Part shown: one piece after another, positions 36,731-48,107 of the stretch | How the letters are laid out: each line of letters opens with the position of its first letter | How positions within the stretch are numbered: the first letter of the stretch is position 1 | Source: Epiperipatus broadwayi | Lineage: Eukaryota; Onychophora; Udeonychophora; Euonychophora; Peripatidae | NCBI GenBank assembly: GCA_028023455.1 | Contig: JAQFVV010000157.1 | Span: forward strand, 868,001-932,000 | Length of the DNA stretch: 64,000 bases | Direction of reading: 5' to 3' | Notes under the pieces: generated by a model | The model's database searches: none | Seen by the model: the letters and a program-made list of their open reading frames with translations, nothing else | Told to the model about the DNA's origin: nothing | Program-made: the position numbers and the translations under genes

Positions 36731-36791
36731 GATAATCTGGACCAACTGATGATTGCTGGTTTAGCATGAAATACGTATATTGGTGATTATT
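36731..36791 (+). ncRNA. Type-I hammerhead ribozyme, copy 3
   Basis: Same sequence as copy 2, exactly 473 bp downstream (CUGAUGA at 36746-36752), which defines the monomer length. Cleavage at copies 2 and 3 would release a 473-nt RNA that could be circularised. Confidence 0.88.
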
Positions 36792-36928
36792 TATCTTTTC
36801 AGCATATATGTGCTTGAGTGTATCAGTGTTATTAGATAGAGTGGAGAGTGGTGGGTCATGTGAAAGTCTGTGCTCATATACCCTATATATATAGACACAT
36901 GGTATATATTAAGCCTGTGTTTCAGTTA

Positions 36929-36942
36929 AATTTATATTAGTT
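36929..36942. repeat. 14-bp target-site duplication, right
   Basis: AATTTATATTAGTT, matching 35471-35484. Removing one copy plus the insert restores alignment with the RTE copy at 41719-41800. Confidence 0.92.
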
Positions 36943-37412
36943 GTAGAGATATTTTTCCTTGTTCTTTATTGCTATATAATTTTTGATAGAACTCTTCTAC
37001 ACATTTCATGATGCTATCTTTCTTTTTTTAATAATGATCTTTTTTTTTCTTATTGCAGAAATACTAATTGTTTTACATTCTTGAGACTTATTTTCTTTTA
37101 TAGCTATTATTGCTAGTTCACAATTATACTTTCTTATATCATTATCAACTCTTTTTTAGCATATTTTACAAAATTCGAGATATTCAATCCTCCTTAAAGC
37201 ATCATTTTTATATACTTTTATATTCCTTTTTTTTTCATAAATTGTTTTGTCTTCAATGGAAAATTTACTGTTCATTTGCTATTTTTTTGTATTAGCTATC
37301 TTTATTGCAGTTTTTAAAAGTGCATCAGTTATTTTCCTATGGGATTTTGTTCAAATCTGAATCATGTTCAAAATCTCTTGCAAGTTGCAAGTTCTAATTT
37401 AAATTCATTGGA
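36929..37412 (-). mobile_element. RTE LINE, minus strand, 5' portion (endonuclease-RT linker)
   Basis: The minus-strand sequence from 37412 down aligns with 41245-41760 of the plus RTE copy (for example AATTTAAATTAGAACTT at both). The LINE is 5'-truncated near 37412, in the linker between endonuclease and RT. This is usual for LINE insertions. Continuation of 34040-35484. Confidence 0.8.
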
Positions 37413-38070
37413 TTATTCCTGAAGATTAAGAATATAAACTGTGAATATTGTATGGAATGGACATTAGGAATTTGCTCTGCTTGGTTCCTTTAAGGTCTCC
37501 AAGAGGAATCAAAGATTGTCCTTTCTGTTAACAGCAAATTCCTTTCTGCAGCCCTTTAAATATTAAGATAAATTAAATATATATATATCAAATTTTATAT
37601 ATATTCCTTTTAAATAGGAATAAAAAAATCTATGCTGTACATAATTACATGAAATATTTTTTAAAAAAATCATTAAAAAAATTTTAATCTACAAGTAAAT
37701 TAAATGACTGATAATAATAAAGTTACAACTAATTTTCAAAACAAATCCAAATTAAATGTTGAGAAAATAAAGTTAGAAAAATATAATTGAAAGGCTTCAA
37801 TTACATTGTAACAGAAAATCAACAAATTAATTAAATTTAAAGCTAAGACAAAACAAATTAAAAAAAATTAAATAAATATATTATCTATTAAAAACTTTAT
37901 TAAGATACTTTACAATAAGAAATGAAATTAATTTCAAACAACAAATTATTTATCTTTCATTGATTGTCATTAATTAGTTTAACTCAGGCTAAACTTTAAT
38001 TTGTCTGCAAAAATAAATCGGTATATCTATAACAAAAATGAACTTTATTAAAGTGCTTTCTTTTATTAGT
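37413..38070. other. AT-rich, nothing recognised
   Basis: Low-complexity sequence between the RTE copy and an LTR-like block. Confidence 0.35.
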
Positions 38071-38086
38071 CAGTATATATATATAT

Positions 38087-40023
38087 TGTAACGGTATGCA
38101 TTCTCTCAAGGAGACAAGTTAAGGCATCTCACTGTAGCCAGATTTTAGATCTTCATATAGGATGCCATGAATGACGTGATTTAATTTTGATATATTGTTT
38201 CCAATAAATAATTTATTATTAATAAATTATTATATCTAAACTACATCAAATTAATTTTCACCTTAATTGACTTAACCATTATGCTCAGATTTCAAACTCA
38301 GGGAAGTTTAACAATTTACTTTCTTCAGAGGTTCCTATCAATATTCTAAAGTAATATTAATAACAAATCTCACTAACTCTTTAAATTAAGTAAAATAAAA
38401 TTGAAGACTTCATTTAATTTAATATAAAAACATAATAATTATTTATTTAACAAATAAATAACTTAAATTTTACAATATATAAAAATTATTTATATATCTA
38501 CTTTCTTATATTAAAAAATACAAATATTCTATTTACTTAAGATAGATATATTTTCTAACTTATAACACTACGTGATTTTATAACATATATAAAATATAAG
38601 TATTCAAATATTAAGACTTCTATATTAACACTATTATATATTAATTAGATTATACAAATAATAATCCAATTATTTATATATATAATGTTTTTATTCGTTA
38701 AAATGATTGTACGTAATTTATGTTTACTAATATAAAAATATATATTTCATATCAATGTTAGTCATTTATCCACTTATCATACATTATAGTTATTAGACTA
38801 TTTGGATTAGTATAAACAAAGTAGTGTCATGTCATAAAAATAATAGTATGTGAATTTAAAATTAATTTAATCTCTTACCTCCAAGTTCACTTTATCCCTT
38901 TATATTTTTACATGCCTTTCCCATATAAATATTTTTTAAGCTATATCTAAATCTTTATTAATCATAAATAAAAAATATTTTAAATTATAGATGCTCTCTT
39001 ATTATTCATTTCTTTAATGAAATGAATATGATAATAAAGGAAATGAAATTAATCTTTCCCAATTATAATTTTCAAAAAACTTAAATAGTATTTATAAAAG
39101 TTAATACAATAGTCTCAGATGTTCCTGGAATTCGCGAAAGAAAATCCTTCGAAGATGCAATTTTTAATTCCTTCGTTGTTAGACATTAAAGAAAATAATA
39201 GGATATCCCAAGTTGACGTTTAGTTTCCTCTTTGTATGTAGATTTCATTTTCGTTAATACACAGTTTTTTTTATCAACAATTATAATTCCATTTTGAAGA
39301 TCTAATTTTTATATAATTTTATAGGTATTCAGCAAAAGATGTTATTCACACATATATATTTGACTAGGCAAGTAAGTGCATTTTATATACCCCATGATAA
39401 ACTGTTCTACCTGCTTTGCATTTTCCTTATAATGTAAAGTACATTAAATTTAGTTGAAGTTTTTATAAACATGTTCTTTTTAAAACGAAGTTTATAATTA
39501 GAACTCTGATTAGAATGATTTTTTATCGAACATGAAAATATATTCTAACCAAGTAATTTAGAAATTACTTTCTTTAAAAAAATATTAAAAATTTCTTCTA
39601 ATAAGTATTAAGTCATTTAAAATATAGATTTTATACTATACATTGTTCTTTTAAATCGAACACAGTATAAGTTTTTATGAGGATATAGCTGACAAAAAAA
39701 GAATCCTTAATCTTCTAATAAAAATAGAATTATTTTTATATCTAGCTACATGAGCTTTCTGAAGCATAACGCATTCTACATTGTTACAATACAATTCGAT
39801 ATGAAATCACTAAGTTAACTTTGTTTCCTTTAATTCGATAAAGTATGTGAACCCAGTGGTCATTACCTTGTGAACCGTCTTTTCTCAACGTTTTTTTCAT
39901 TTTAAAGAATGAAAAATACTAACTAACTTACCAAATTATATATTTATTTTCATAAATATAATAAGAATATAATGTATACATATTGATTATATGTATGTAT
40001 GAGTATATATATATACTCCTACA
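38087..40023. mobile_element. Possible solo LTR (TGTAACGG...TCCTACA)
   Basis: Both edges abut (AT)n tracts: ATATATAT then TGTAACGG on the left, and CTCCTACA then ATATATAT on the right. This gives TG...CA ends and a compatible ATAT duplication. CpG-containing patches (39120-39240, 39640-39900) contrast with the surroundings. No coding content. No second copy in the window to prove it. Confidence 0.3.
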
Positions 40024-40436
40024 ATATATATATTATTTACTGCTATGACATTTTTTAAAATGCATGCAATAAAATACTTAGTTTTCTAATAAAAACAAAA
40101 AAACCTTATTTTTGTGTTTAAGGACATTTAAAGATGTTATCACATGCACATTCAAAGGTTCATGTCTATATGGCATTCCAAAGACAGTATTTGTTCATCT
40201 ATGTCATTTTATCACATAATACTTAGCTAATTTAGCAAACTATCTTTTTAAAAGGATATAGGAAATCCAAGGGCACTGTCCAATTTTGTTGATTCTCTCC
40301 TTAAAAAAAAAACAAAAAGAGCCTAAACTACACCTAATCTTAATGAGACCTTTAGGTATTAAAATATAGAAAGGATACTTTAAGGCAGGATAAAATTATA
40401 ACTTTTAATCACCTGATTGCGGACTCAGGCTGCCAT

Positions 40437-41314
40437 TTGATGATGACTTTTTATTTAGGTACTTACAACTGCAGATCACTTTCAAGTGAAGGAAGATTGC
40501 AAGAATTAGAAGAACTGTCTTATATTAAATGGGACATTATTGGACTTTGCGAAGTTAGAAGAAAAGGTGAAGAAACAATTTATTTAAAAAGTGGACATAT
40601 ACTCTACTATAAAGGCACAAATATTAGAAATACAAGTGGAGTAGGAATCATTATAAATAAAAAATGGAAGAATAACATTGTGGAGATTGATGGTGTATCA
40701 GACAGAGTGGCAAGATTAGTTTTACAACTTAATAGCAGATACCAAATGCAGATAATTCAGGTTTATGCCCCAACAAGTTCTCATAGTGATGAAGTTATAG
40801 AAGATTTTTATATGGATGTACAAAAGGCTTTTGATCAAAGTAAACAACATTTTAAAATTGTTATGGGAGACTTTAATGCTAGAATTGGTAGACAAATGAA
40901 AGATGAAAATGCTGTAGGTAATTTTGGTTATGGTAATATAAATGAGAGAGGACATAGACTTGTGGAGTTTGCAGAAAAAGAAAACTTTATATTATGAATT
41001 CTTTTTTTGAGAAAAATGTTAAAAGGAAATGGACATGGAAGCATCCAAATGAAGGTACAGCAGAATTGGATTATATTTTGACTAACCGAAAATACATATT
41101 TCAAGATTGTAATGTTCTTAATAAATTTAACACAGGAAGCGATCACCAATTAATAAGATGTAAGATACATGTTAATGCAAAACTAGAGAGACAAAAATTA
41201 TTAAGAAAAACAATATTTACAGTTGATATTCCTAATCTTCAGAAACATTTTAATGAATTTAAATTAGAACTTACAAATCAGTTTCAAGTATTAGTAGATT
41301 TTGTACATGATTAA
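40437..41314 (+). pseudogene. RTE endonuclease domain (frameshifted)
   Basis: LINE ORF2 nicks target DNA with this AP-like endonuclease. In order: TYNCRSLS, WDIIGLCEVR (catalytic Glu), SGVGIIINKKW, IIQVYAPTSSH, MGDFNARIG (GDFN at 40866-40877). A frameshift near 40990 moves the rest to another frame (40994-41314), which carries ELDYIL and GSDHQLI (the SDH catalytic end). Apart from the shift the domain looks complete. Confidence 0.85.
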
Positions 41315-41316
41315 AT

Positions 41317-43224
41317 TTGAATGACATTAATAGGAAAATAAGCGATACACTTTTAAAAACTGCAACAAAGATAGCTGGTAGAAAAAAGCAGCAATTGACT
41401 AGTAAAATTTCTACTGAGACTAGAGAATTTATGAAGAAAAGAAGGAATATGAGGATGTACAACAATGATGCATTAAAAAAGATTGAACATCTCGAATTTT
41501 GTAAAATGGTGTGGAAAAGAGTTGAAAATGATATAACAAAGTATAATTGTGAACTAGCAAGGAAAGCTGTAGAAGAGAATAAAAGTCTAAAGAGTGTAAA
41601 ACAATATTTTGGTATTGGTAGGAAATTTATATTTGCAATAAGAAAAAAAGATGGCATTATTACTAAAAAGAGAGATGACATCATAAAATGTGTAGAAAAC
41701 TTCTATAAAGAATTATATAATATTAAAGAACAAGTACCTCCTATACATATTATATCTTCTGAATTACCCAGAAGTGAGACATGCAATTAAATTTATGAAG
41801 AAAGGGAAGGCTCCAGGTAATGATGGAATTGTAATTAATATATTAAAAGAAGCAGGTGAAGAAATAGAATTTTTTTTAGTAAAGTTATATACCAAATGTC
41901 TAAATGATAAAGATGTACCAGATGATTGGAAGAATACAGTATTAATATTAATATTTAAAAAATGTGATAAAGAAGATATTAGGAATTACAGACCTATCAG
42001 TTTTATACAAAATTTTTACTAAGATAATTACAACTAGCCTACAGAAAACACTTGATTTCCACCAACCAAGAGAACAAGCTGGATTTAAAGTGGTTTTAGT
42101 ACAATAGATCATATCCAGGTATTGAGAGAAATTATAGAAAGGATAAATGAATATGAGTTGCCATTATGCTTGGGATTTTTAGACTATGAAAGGGCATTTG
42201 ATTCTATTAACATTTCTTGAGTGATTAAAGCATTGGGTCATCAAGGTGTAGGTCCAGCATATTGTCATATTTTGAAGAATATTTTTAAAATGCAACAGCA
42301 ACAATTAGATTATATAATGATAGTAGGAAAATCAACATTGAAAAGGGTGTAAGAGAGGATGACTCCATATCTCCAAAACTTTTTACAGCAGTGCTGCAAG
42401 AAGTATTTTGTGGATTAAAATGGGAAGCTAAAGGAGTGAAAGTAAATGGAGATTTTTTAAGTCATTTAGATTTTGCAGATGATGTAGTTGTTTTTGCAAA
42501 TAATGCTTTAGAGCTACAGGAAATGTTGCAGGAGTTATCAGATGAAAGTAGGAAAGTAGGACTAAAGATAAATGTTAAAAAGACTAAAGTGATGTTTAAT
42601 AGATCTTCTCAAAATATGAAAATAAAAATTGATTATGATGAGTTAGAAGAAGTTAACAGTTACAAATACCTTGGTCAGATTATTAATACAGATGGAAATA
42701 TAATGGATGAAATTAATCATAGAATTAAACTTGGTTGGAGTGCTTTTGGTAGAAATAACTTGATACTAAAAGGAAATATGCCTATGTGTTTGAAAAGGAA
42801 AGTTTTTAATAAATGTGTTTTGCCAGTTCTTACTTATGGATCTGAGACTTGGACACTTAATAGAAGAGCAATACAGAGACTTCAGACCACTCAAAGAAGT
42901 ATGGGGAGATGCATGTTGGGAGTAACAAGAAGGAATCGAAAATGCAATGTATGGGTAAGAGAACAAACAGGTGTTACTGACCTCATTGAAAAAATTAAAA
43001 GACTGAAGTGGAGTTGGGCTGGACACATTGTTAGAAGAGATGATAACAGATGGACAATTGAAATTTTAAACTGGATTCCAAGAGATTGTAAAAGACCCAG
43101 AAAAAGACCACATGTGAGATGGATGGATGAAATAAGAAAGTGTGCAGGGGTGATGTGGAGAAGAGAAGCTAAAGATGGATTGAACTTGGAGAGACCTTCA
43201 TCCTGCAGTGGGTTGATAATGGTT
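41317..43224 (+). pseudogene. RTE reverse transcriptase (frameshifted)
   Basis: A linker (41317-41790) is followed by the fingers block KFMKKGKAPGNDGI and NYRPIS (frame 41774-42022). The palm block LDYERAFDSI is near 42180 in a broken stretch, and the catalytic FADD is at 42472-42483 in the frame 42391-43380. The C-terminus reads SETWTLNRRAIQRLQ, WAGHIVRRDDNRW and KRPHVRWMDEIRK, typical of RTE. The last ~50 codons of that frame run past the element into the antisense neighbour and are not RTE protein. At least three frameshifts make it inactive as it stands. Confidence 0.85.
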
Positions 43225-43238
43225 GATGATGATGACTG

Positions 43239-44545
43239 TTATTATCATTTTCTATTATCTCTCCAAGAAAAATGTTCAGTTCAGCTCCACTTTAGTTTTT
43301 TAATTCTTTTAGTGACCTCAGTAACACCTATTTGTTCTTCCTCACTCATGTATTTCATTTTTGATTTTTTTTTTTGTTAATTCTAACATATGTCTTTCCA
43401 TAATTTGATGAATGGTCTGAAGTCTTTATTGCTCTCCTGTTAAGTGTCCAAGCCTGAGATCCATAAATAAGAACTGGCATAGCACATCTCTTAAAATACA
43501 TTCATTTGAAACTCATAGGGTTTTTTTTTTTTTAATATTAAGTTATTTCTACCAAAATCATTCTCTTCAAGTTTAATTCTATTATTTATTCCATGTGTTA
43601 TGTTTCCTTCTGTGTTAATAATCTGATCAATATATCTATTTGTAGGTATTATCAATCTTTTCTTCTGAGACAATCCACTGAACATTCCTTAGTCTTTTTA
43701 GTATTTACCTTTGATCCTGCTTTTTTACGTTTATATGGTAATTGTTGGAACATTTACTGAAGTTTAAACGTATTATTTGAATAAATAACCATATCTTCAG
43801 AAAAATATAGATGATTTAAATAAGCTCTTTTTACCATTACTCCCTTAGCTTCTCATTTTAATTCATAAAGTACTTCTATCATTTTCAGCATTAATTTTCC
43901 TAATTATTGCTGATACATTTTCATAAGTATGCTTCAGAATATGAAACTATTCTGGGTCTATATCTTGATGCACTAATGCTTTAATCACTGAAAAAAATGC
44001 GTATAATAACAAATGCCTTTCATAATCTATGAATCCAAATCATAATAGCAACTCATATTTATTACCCTTTTTATAGCTTCTCTCAATGCTTGATATAATC
44101 CACTATGCTAAAACTACTTTTAAATCCAGCTTCTTTTGATTGATTAAAATCCAAAGTTTGCTGCTGACAAGTTATAATTATCAAGGTAATATTTTTGTAT
44201 AAACTTGATAAAAGACTGATAGGTCTGTAATTTCTAATCTTTTTTTATCACATTTTAAAATTTTAATTGTAGTATTGCATTTTCCCAAGCATCTTGTATA
44301 ACATTATCATTTAGATACTTTGTATATAACTTTGTCAACAATTTGTTTATTTCTTTATCTGCTGCTCTTAAGATAAGTGTTATAATTGTAAGTATTATAA
44401 TTGCATCATTACCTGCAGCTTTTCCCTTCATAAATTTAACTGTATATCTCATTTCTTCATTGAAAATTCTAGCAATTCGGAGACGTATATTTGTAAGGAA
44501 TACTTTTTCTTGTTTTTTATTCATAATGTCATCATTTAAAAAAAA
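43239..44545 (-). mobile_element. Third RTE LINE copy, antisense and decayed
   Basis: On the minus strand the DNA aligns with 41690-43040 of the plus copy. Examples are the SETWTLNRR-like block near 43440-43480, a TKLYTKYLND block near 44340, and VKFMKGKAAGNDAI near 44420. It is truncated at both ends: 5' near 44545, and 3' where the plus RTE begins. Many stops. The plus copy may have inserted into it, but the missing 3' part was not found on the other side (left of 40437). Confidence 0.8.
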
Positions 44546-47500
44546 AAGAGTTTAATGTGACGTTATCTATATAAAATTTTTATCTTATTTTTTTATTTTA
44601 ATTCTAAAATTATCTAAAGTAATTTTAAAAAATAATTAAAATAGTTTTTCTCATTATTAAATGGTTGTTTTGGTAACACACACACACAATATATATATAA
44701 AGGGGGAGGGTATTATGTATTTTTTTAAATAAAAAAAAAATTATCAAAATATTATTTTATGTTATTTAACTGAAAAAATTTTAAGATTAATATATATTTT
44801 TTATTCTTAGCCGATGGCATGTGTATATTATGTTAGAAATATATAATAATAGGAGTATATTAATGGATTTATATGATAGTAATAATGAAATAAAGTGTGT
44901 ATTAATAAATTCATTTATTGATATTTTATTTATTGCTTACATTTGAAAAATAATTTGTAAGCATAACAAGATACTAAATTATTGTTAAAGTATGTGTATG
45001 CTTGTATGTGTTTTTATATGTTGATGTGATTAAACAGTATTAAATTATACATATTTAAAAACATTGTTTTAAAATATTTAATTTATTTAAAATGGAATTA
45101 AAAAATATTGATTATAGTGTACAAAATAAATGAATAAGAAGTAATATCTATTTTATGTAAAATATAATTTTATATGGTTTTTAAAATATATATATATTTA
45201 ATTTATAAATGTATATTTTCTTTATTATTTTGAAAGAAGTTATTGTAATATTTACTTTTACTAATTTTTAGAAAAATATTTTGTCATGGAATGCTGATGT
45301 ATTTGTAAGAACTTTTATTGAATGAGTATATGGATATATGTAACTCTTAATGTCTTGAGTAATCAATTTTTGAATAGAACCTAGTGAATCTTTTGTAAAA
45401 TACTACTCCATGTTTGACATTTTATGAAAACTTTTTTCTAAATATATAAGTAATTTTAATATTATAAATTACTTATGTAAACTTTCAAGTGATATCAATT
45501 TTAAACATTCATTTTTTTAATATGAAAATAAATATCTATATGAAGTTTTTATCTATAATAATGAAGTATGACACTATTGAACATAATTTACCTATTCAAC
45601 AAGTTAGAAGAATGAAAAATTAAATATTTGAATTTTATATTATTAAAAAAGAATGTATTTAAAATTAGTTATTGTCAAAGAAAAAAAAATTAAAGTTAGT
45701 AAATTGTTTATTGTAATTAAAATTTTAGATTACTCTATTTACTTTTTTGACAAAAACTATTTTTTTCACTGAATAGAAATTGATTCCTGTTGTCATAAAC
45801 TTTCTATGAGATGATTTTAAAAATAAAATGTTTTTAAAGAAAATTTCCTATCATCCTTTTTGTTTTAAAAATAAATCGTTTACAAAAAAAAAAAAATGCA
45901 TCATAATCATTAATTTGTAAACTAATTACATTTTTTCTTTACAAGTCTAAAGTATTGAGTAATTTGACATCAGGCTAGCCAATCAAGAATTAGCCACTTT
46001 TTTTATAGTTTGTCATAACAATAAGGTACTATCAATCCCACAAAAAGGTCTATATAATGCTGACATCTTAATGCATTAAAATTATAGCAGTGTGAAAAAG
46101 GGAATTTGCAAACCATAATATAAGTATAGAGCGGTTTAAACAATGTAGAAAAGATAGTTATCACAGTTCCATTTTAACAGCTAAAACATCAAAAATCTGT
46201 CTTACCACTAAGCTTACATAACAGGTTAATAGGAAAAGCCAGAGAAATCAATGACATTAGAGAATATAACAGAATATGATAGCAACAGTATCTAAAATAA
46301 TGTCATAAGTATAATATCAAGAGAAAACTAAGCTTCTGATCTTAGATTAGTCTCTCATTTTTTGTCTCAATAGCTAAACTACACAAACGTTTAGGCAATA
46401 TATATAAATATATATTTCAATAATTTTATTTAGTTTCTAAAAATGAGTATTATAGGCTAAGTTAATAAGATATCTGGTCAAAAGACTTCATGTCTTTTGA
46501 GAATCTAAATAATAACATCAGATTAAAAAAATCATTGTGATGAATATTAGAGTTAAGTGCTACAGTATACTTCATAGAAATATTTGGAGAAATTGACAAC
46601 TGCTGCTGCTGTAACCTAAACAAAGCAGTATTAATGCTGTAAAAATGTTAATTATGGAATACTTCATTTAAAACAAAACAAGCTATCTAAATTTATGGAA
46701 TGCTAATAATTTGGAATAGTATGGATTGCATGTAAGATCTATCTACACAACCAAACATATTATTGGATTTTCAGCAGAATTTCTAAGAGTTTCAATTATA
46801 AATTATTCTTTTTTGTCTGTGCGTATTTATATAAAATTGAGTTACAATTTGGTAAACATTCCTTGTGGATAGAAAAATAGAATTAACCAATTATTATATT
46901 TTTATAAATGATTTGTTTTGAGAATGAATATGTTTGCATAGTATGCAAGAAAAATATATATTTACCAAAAATTAAAGGTTAAAATAAATAATAAACAAAA
47001 TAACAATGTATTTCTTAATGATAAGTTTAGTTTATTTGAATAAAAGTATGTTTGTTTGTTTTATTCATTTGTATTTACAAAGAATGTAAGTTTTCATATA
47101 TAAATATTTATGGGTGATATTAATGAAAGGGTATATGATAAATGTGTATTAAACAAATTAAACATACTAATTAAAACATTTTTTATGTATTTTTTAGCAA
47201 TATTTATGCTAGTATAATATATTTTTCTTTTTGGTTTTTTAGTGTATTGTTCACAACACATAATAGATACATTTATAAAGCAATATAATAAGTATAATAT
47301 ATAAATGATAATTCAGATATATTTGCTTCTTAATTTTTTATGTATTGTACTATTGTAAAAAGTGGCCAACTCTGGTCATGTCAATATTACGAACTTTTTA
47401 AATATTATGTAGTTAAAGGGACAATGATAGATTTACAGTTGCCATGTGATTTTATAATAGCAGACTTTAATGGTTTTTTAAATGATAATATGATAGTTCC

Positions 47501-47860
47501 CAAACAATGGTTTTAAATAATAATGTAAATATTATAATTTGTTAAAAGTTATAAAAGAAAGAGAAAAGCATAAAATCAAATAAATAATTTCTTTTATTCT
47601 CTCTTCAGTAATTTTAATTATTTACCGGTTTTAATTATTTTTTTTGTTTAAAAAAAGTACTATAGTAGATAAATAAAATTTTAATTTTAACCTTTGAAAT
47701 ATAATATTTAGAGAGAGAAATAAAGTTTTAAAAGAAAAGGAAAAACAATAAGATTTGAAAATTTTTGTTTTAATTGATTAGAATTGTTTTTTAAATGGTT
47801 TTTTTGTTAACTTGTCTTGTTTGTGTTTCTCTTGTTATGTTCACATTTTAAAATTAACAA
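44546..47860. other. AT-rich, nothing recognised
   Basis: (CA)n/(AT)n tracts near 44680. No open frame or repeat structure of note. Confidence 0.35.
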
Positions 47861-47861
47861 T

Positions 47862-47942
47862 AAAAAAAATCTGGTCCCATTTTCAATTGAACTCACATCC
47901 ATCCACTTCCCAAGAAAATTTCTTAACAACTGAGCCAATGGA
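47862..47942 (-). mobile_element. tRNA-derived SINE, minus strand
   Basis: On minus: TGGCTCAGTTG (A box, 47937-47927), a TTCTTGGGAAGTGGATGG segment, then GAGTTCAATTG (B box, 47894-47884) and GGGACCAG before an A/T tail. The tRNA-like head is clear. Different head from the SINEs at 20140 and 53856. Confidence 0.6.
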
Positions 47943-48107
47943 AATTTTGCATTTGTAGAATAAAATTTTGTTAATATTGACTTCATTATTAAGCTAATTA
48001 AAATAATATATATATGACAGAAACATTATGATTGTAGAATTAAATTTTGCTAATATTGATTTATATAATTAAATTAATTAAAAACCAACACAAATACTTA
48101 TTTAATA

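Larger units (their letters stand above)
35485..36928. mobile_element. Retrozyme-like element: 473-bp ribozyme repeats in inverted array
   Basis: A 1,444-bp insertion interrupts the RTE LINE and is flanked by a perfect 14-bp target duplication. It is made of a ~473-bp monomer. One full copy (35485 to ~35957) and a truncated copy (to ~36091) run one way. Another truncated copy (from 36092) and a full copy run the other way, ending with a short partial unit. Monomers differ by few bases. No coding capacity: the ~70-codon frames in each monomer are not conserved to a known protein. Each full monomer carries a hammerhead-ribozyme fold. Metazoan retrozymes and the terminal repeats of Penelope-like elements are known to combine tandem monomers, type-I hammerheads and ~10-14-bp target duplications. 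The likely life cycle (RNA self-cleavage, circularisation, RT-mediated insertion by a helper) is inference. Confidence 0.85.
40437..43238 (+). mobile_element. RTE LINE, nearly full length, plus strand
   Basis: An AP-endonuclease and a reverse transcriptase are spread over five frames broken by small shifts. It ends in a (TGA)n-type tail (TTGATGATGATGA, 43222-43234), as RTE elements often do. It is the best preserved of three RTE copies of one family in the window. Its 3' end directly abuts an older antisense RTE copy. The 5' end is placed at the start codon region near 40437, since no target duplication could be defined. Confidence 0.85.

Noticed and set aside
35597-36767. Repeated ~70-codon open frames on both strands of the ribozyme array
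   Set aside because: They are frames through a non-coding monomer; their recurrence is explained by the repeat, and they overlap the ribozyme.
41271-41684. 137-codon minus-strand frame
   Set aside because: Antisense shadow of the RTE linker region.
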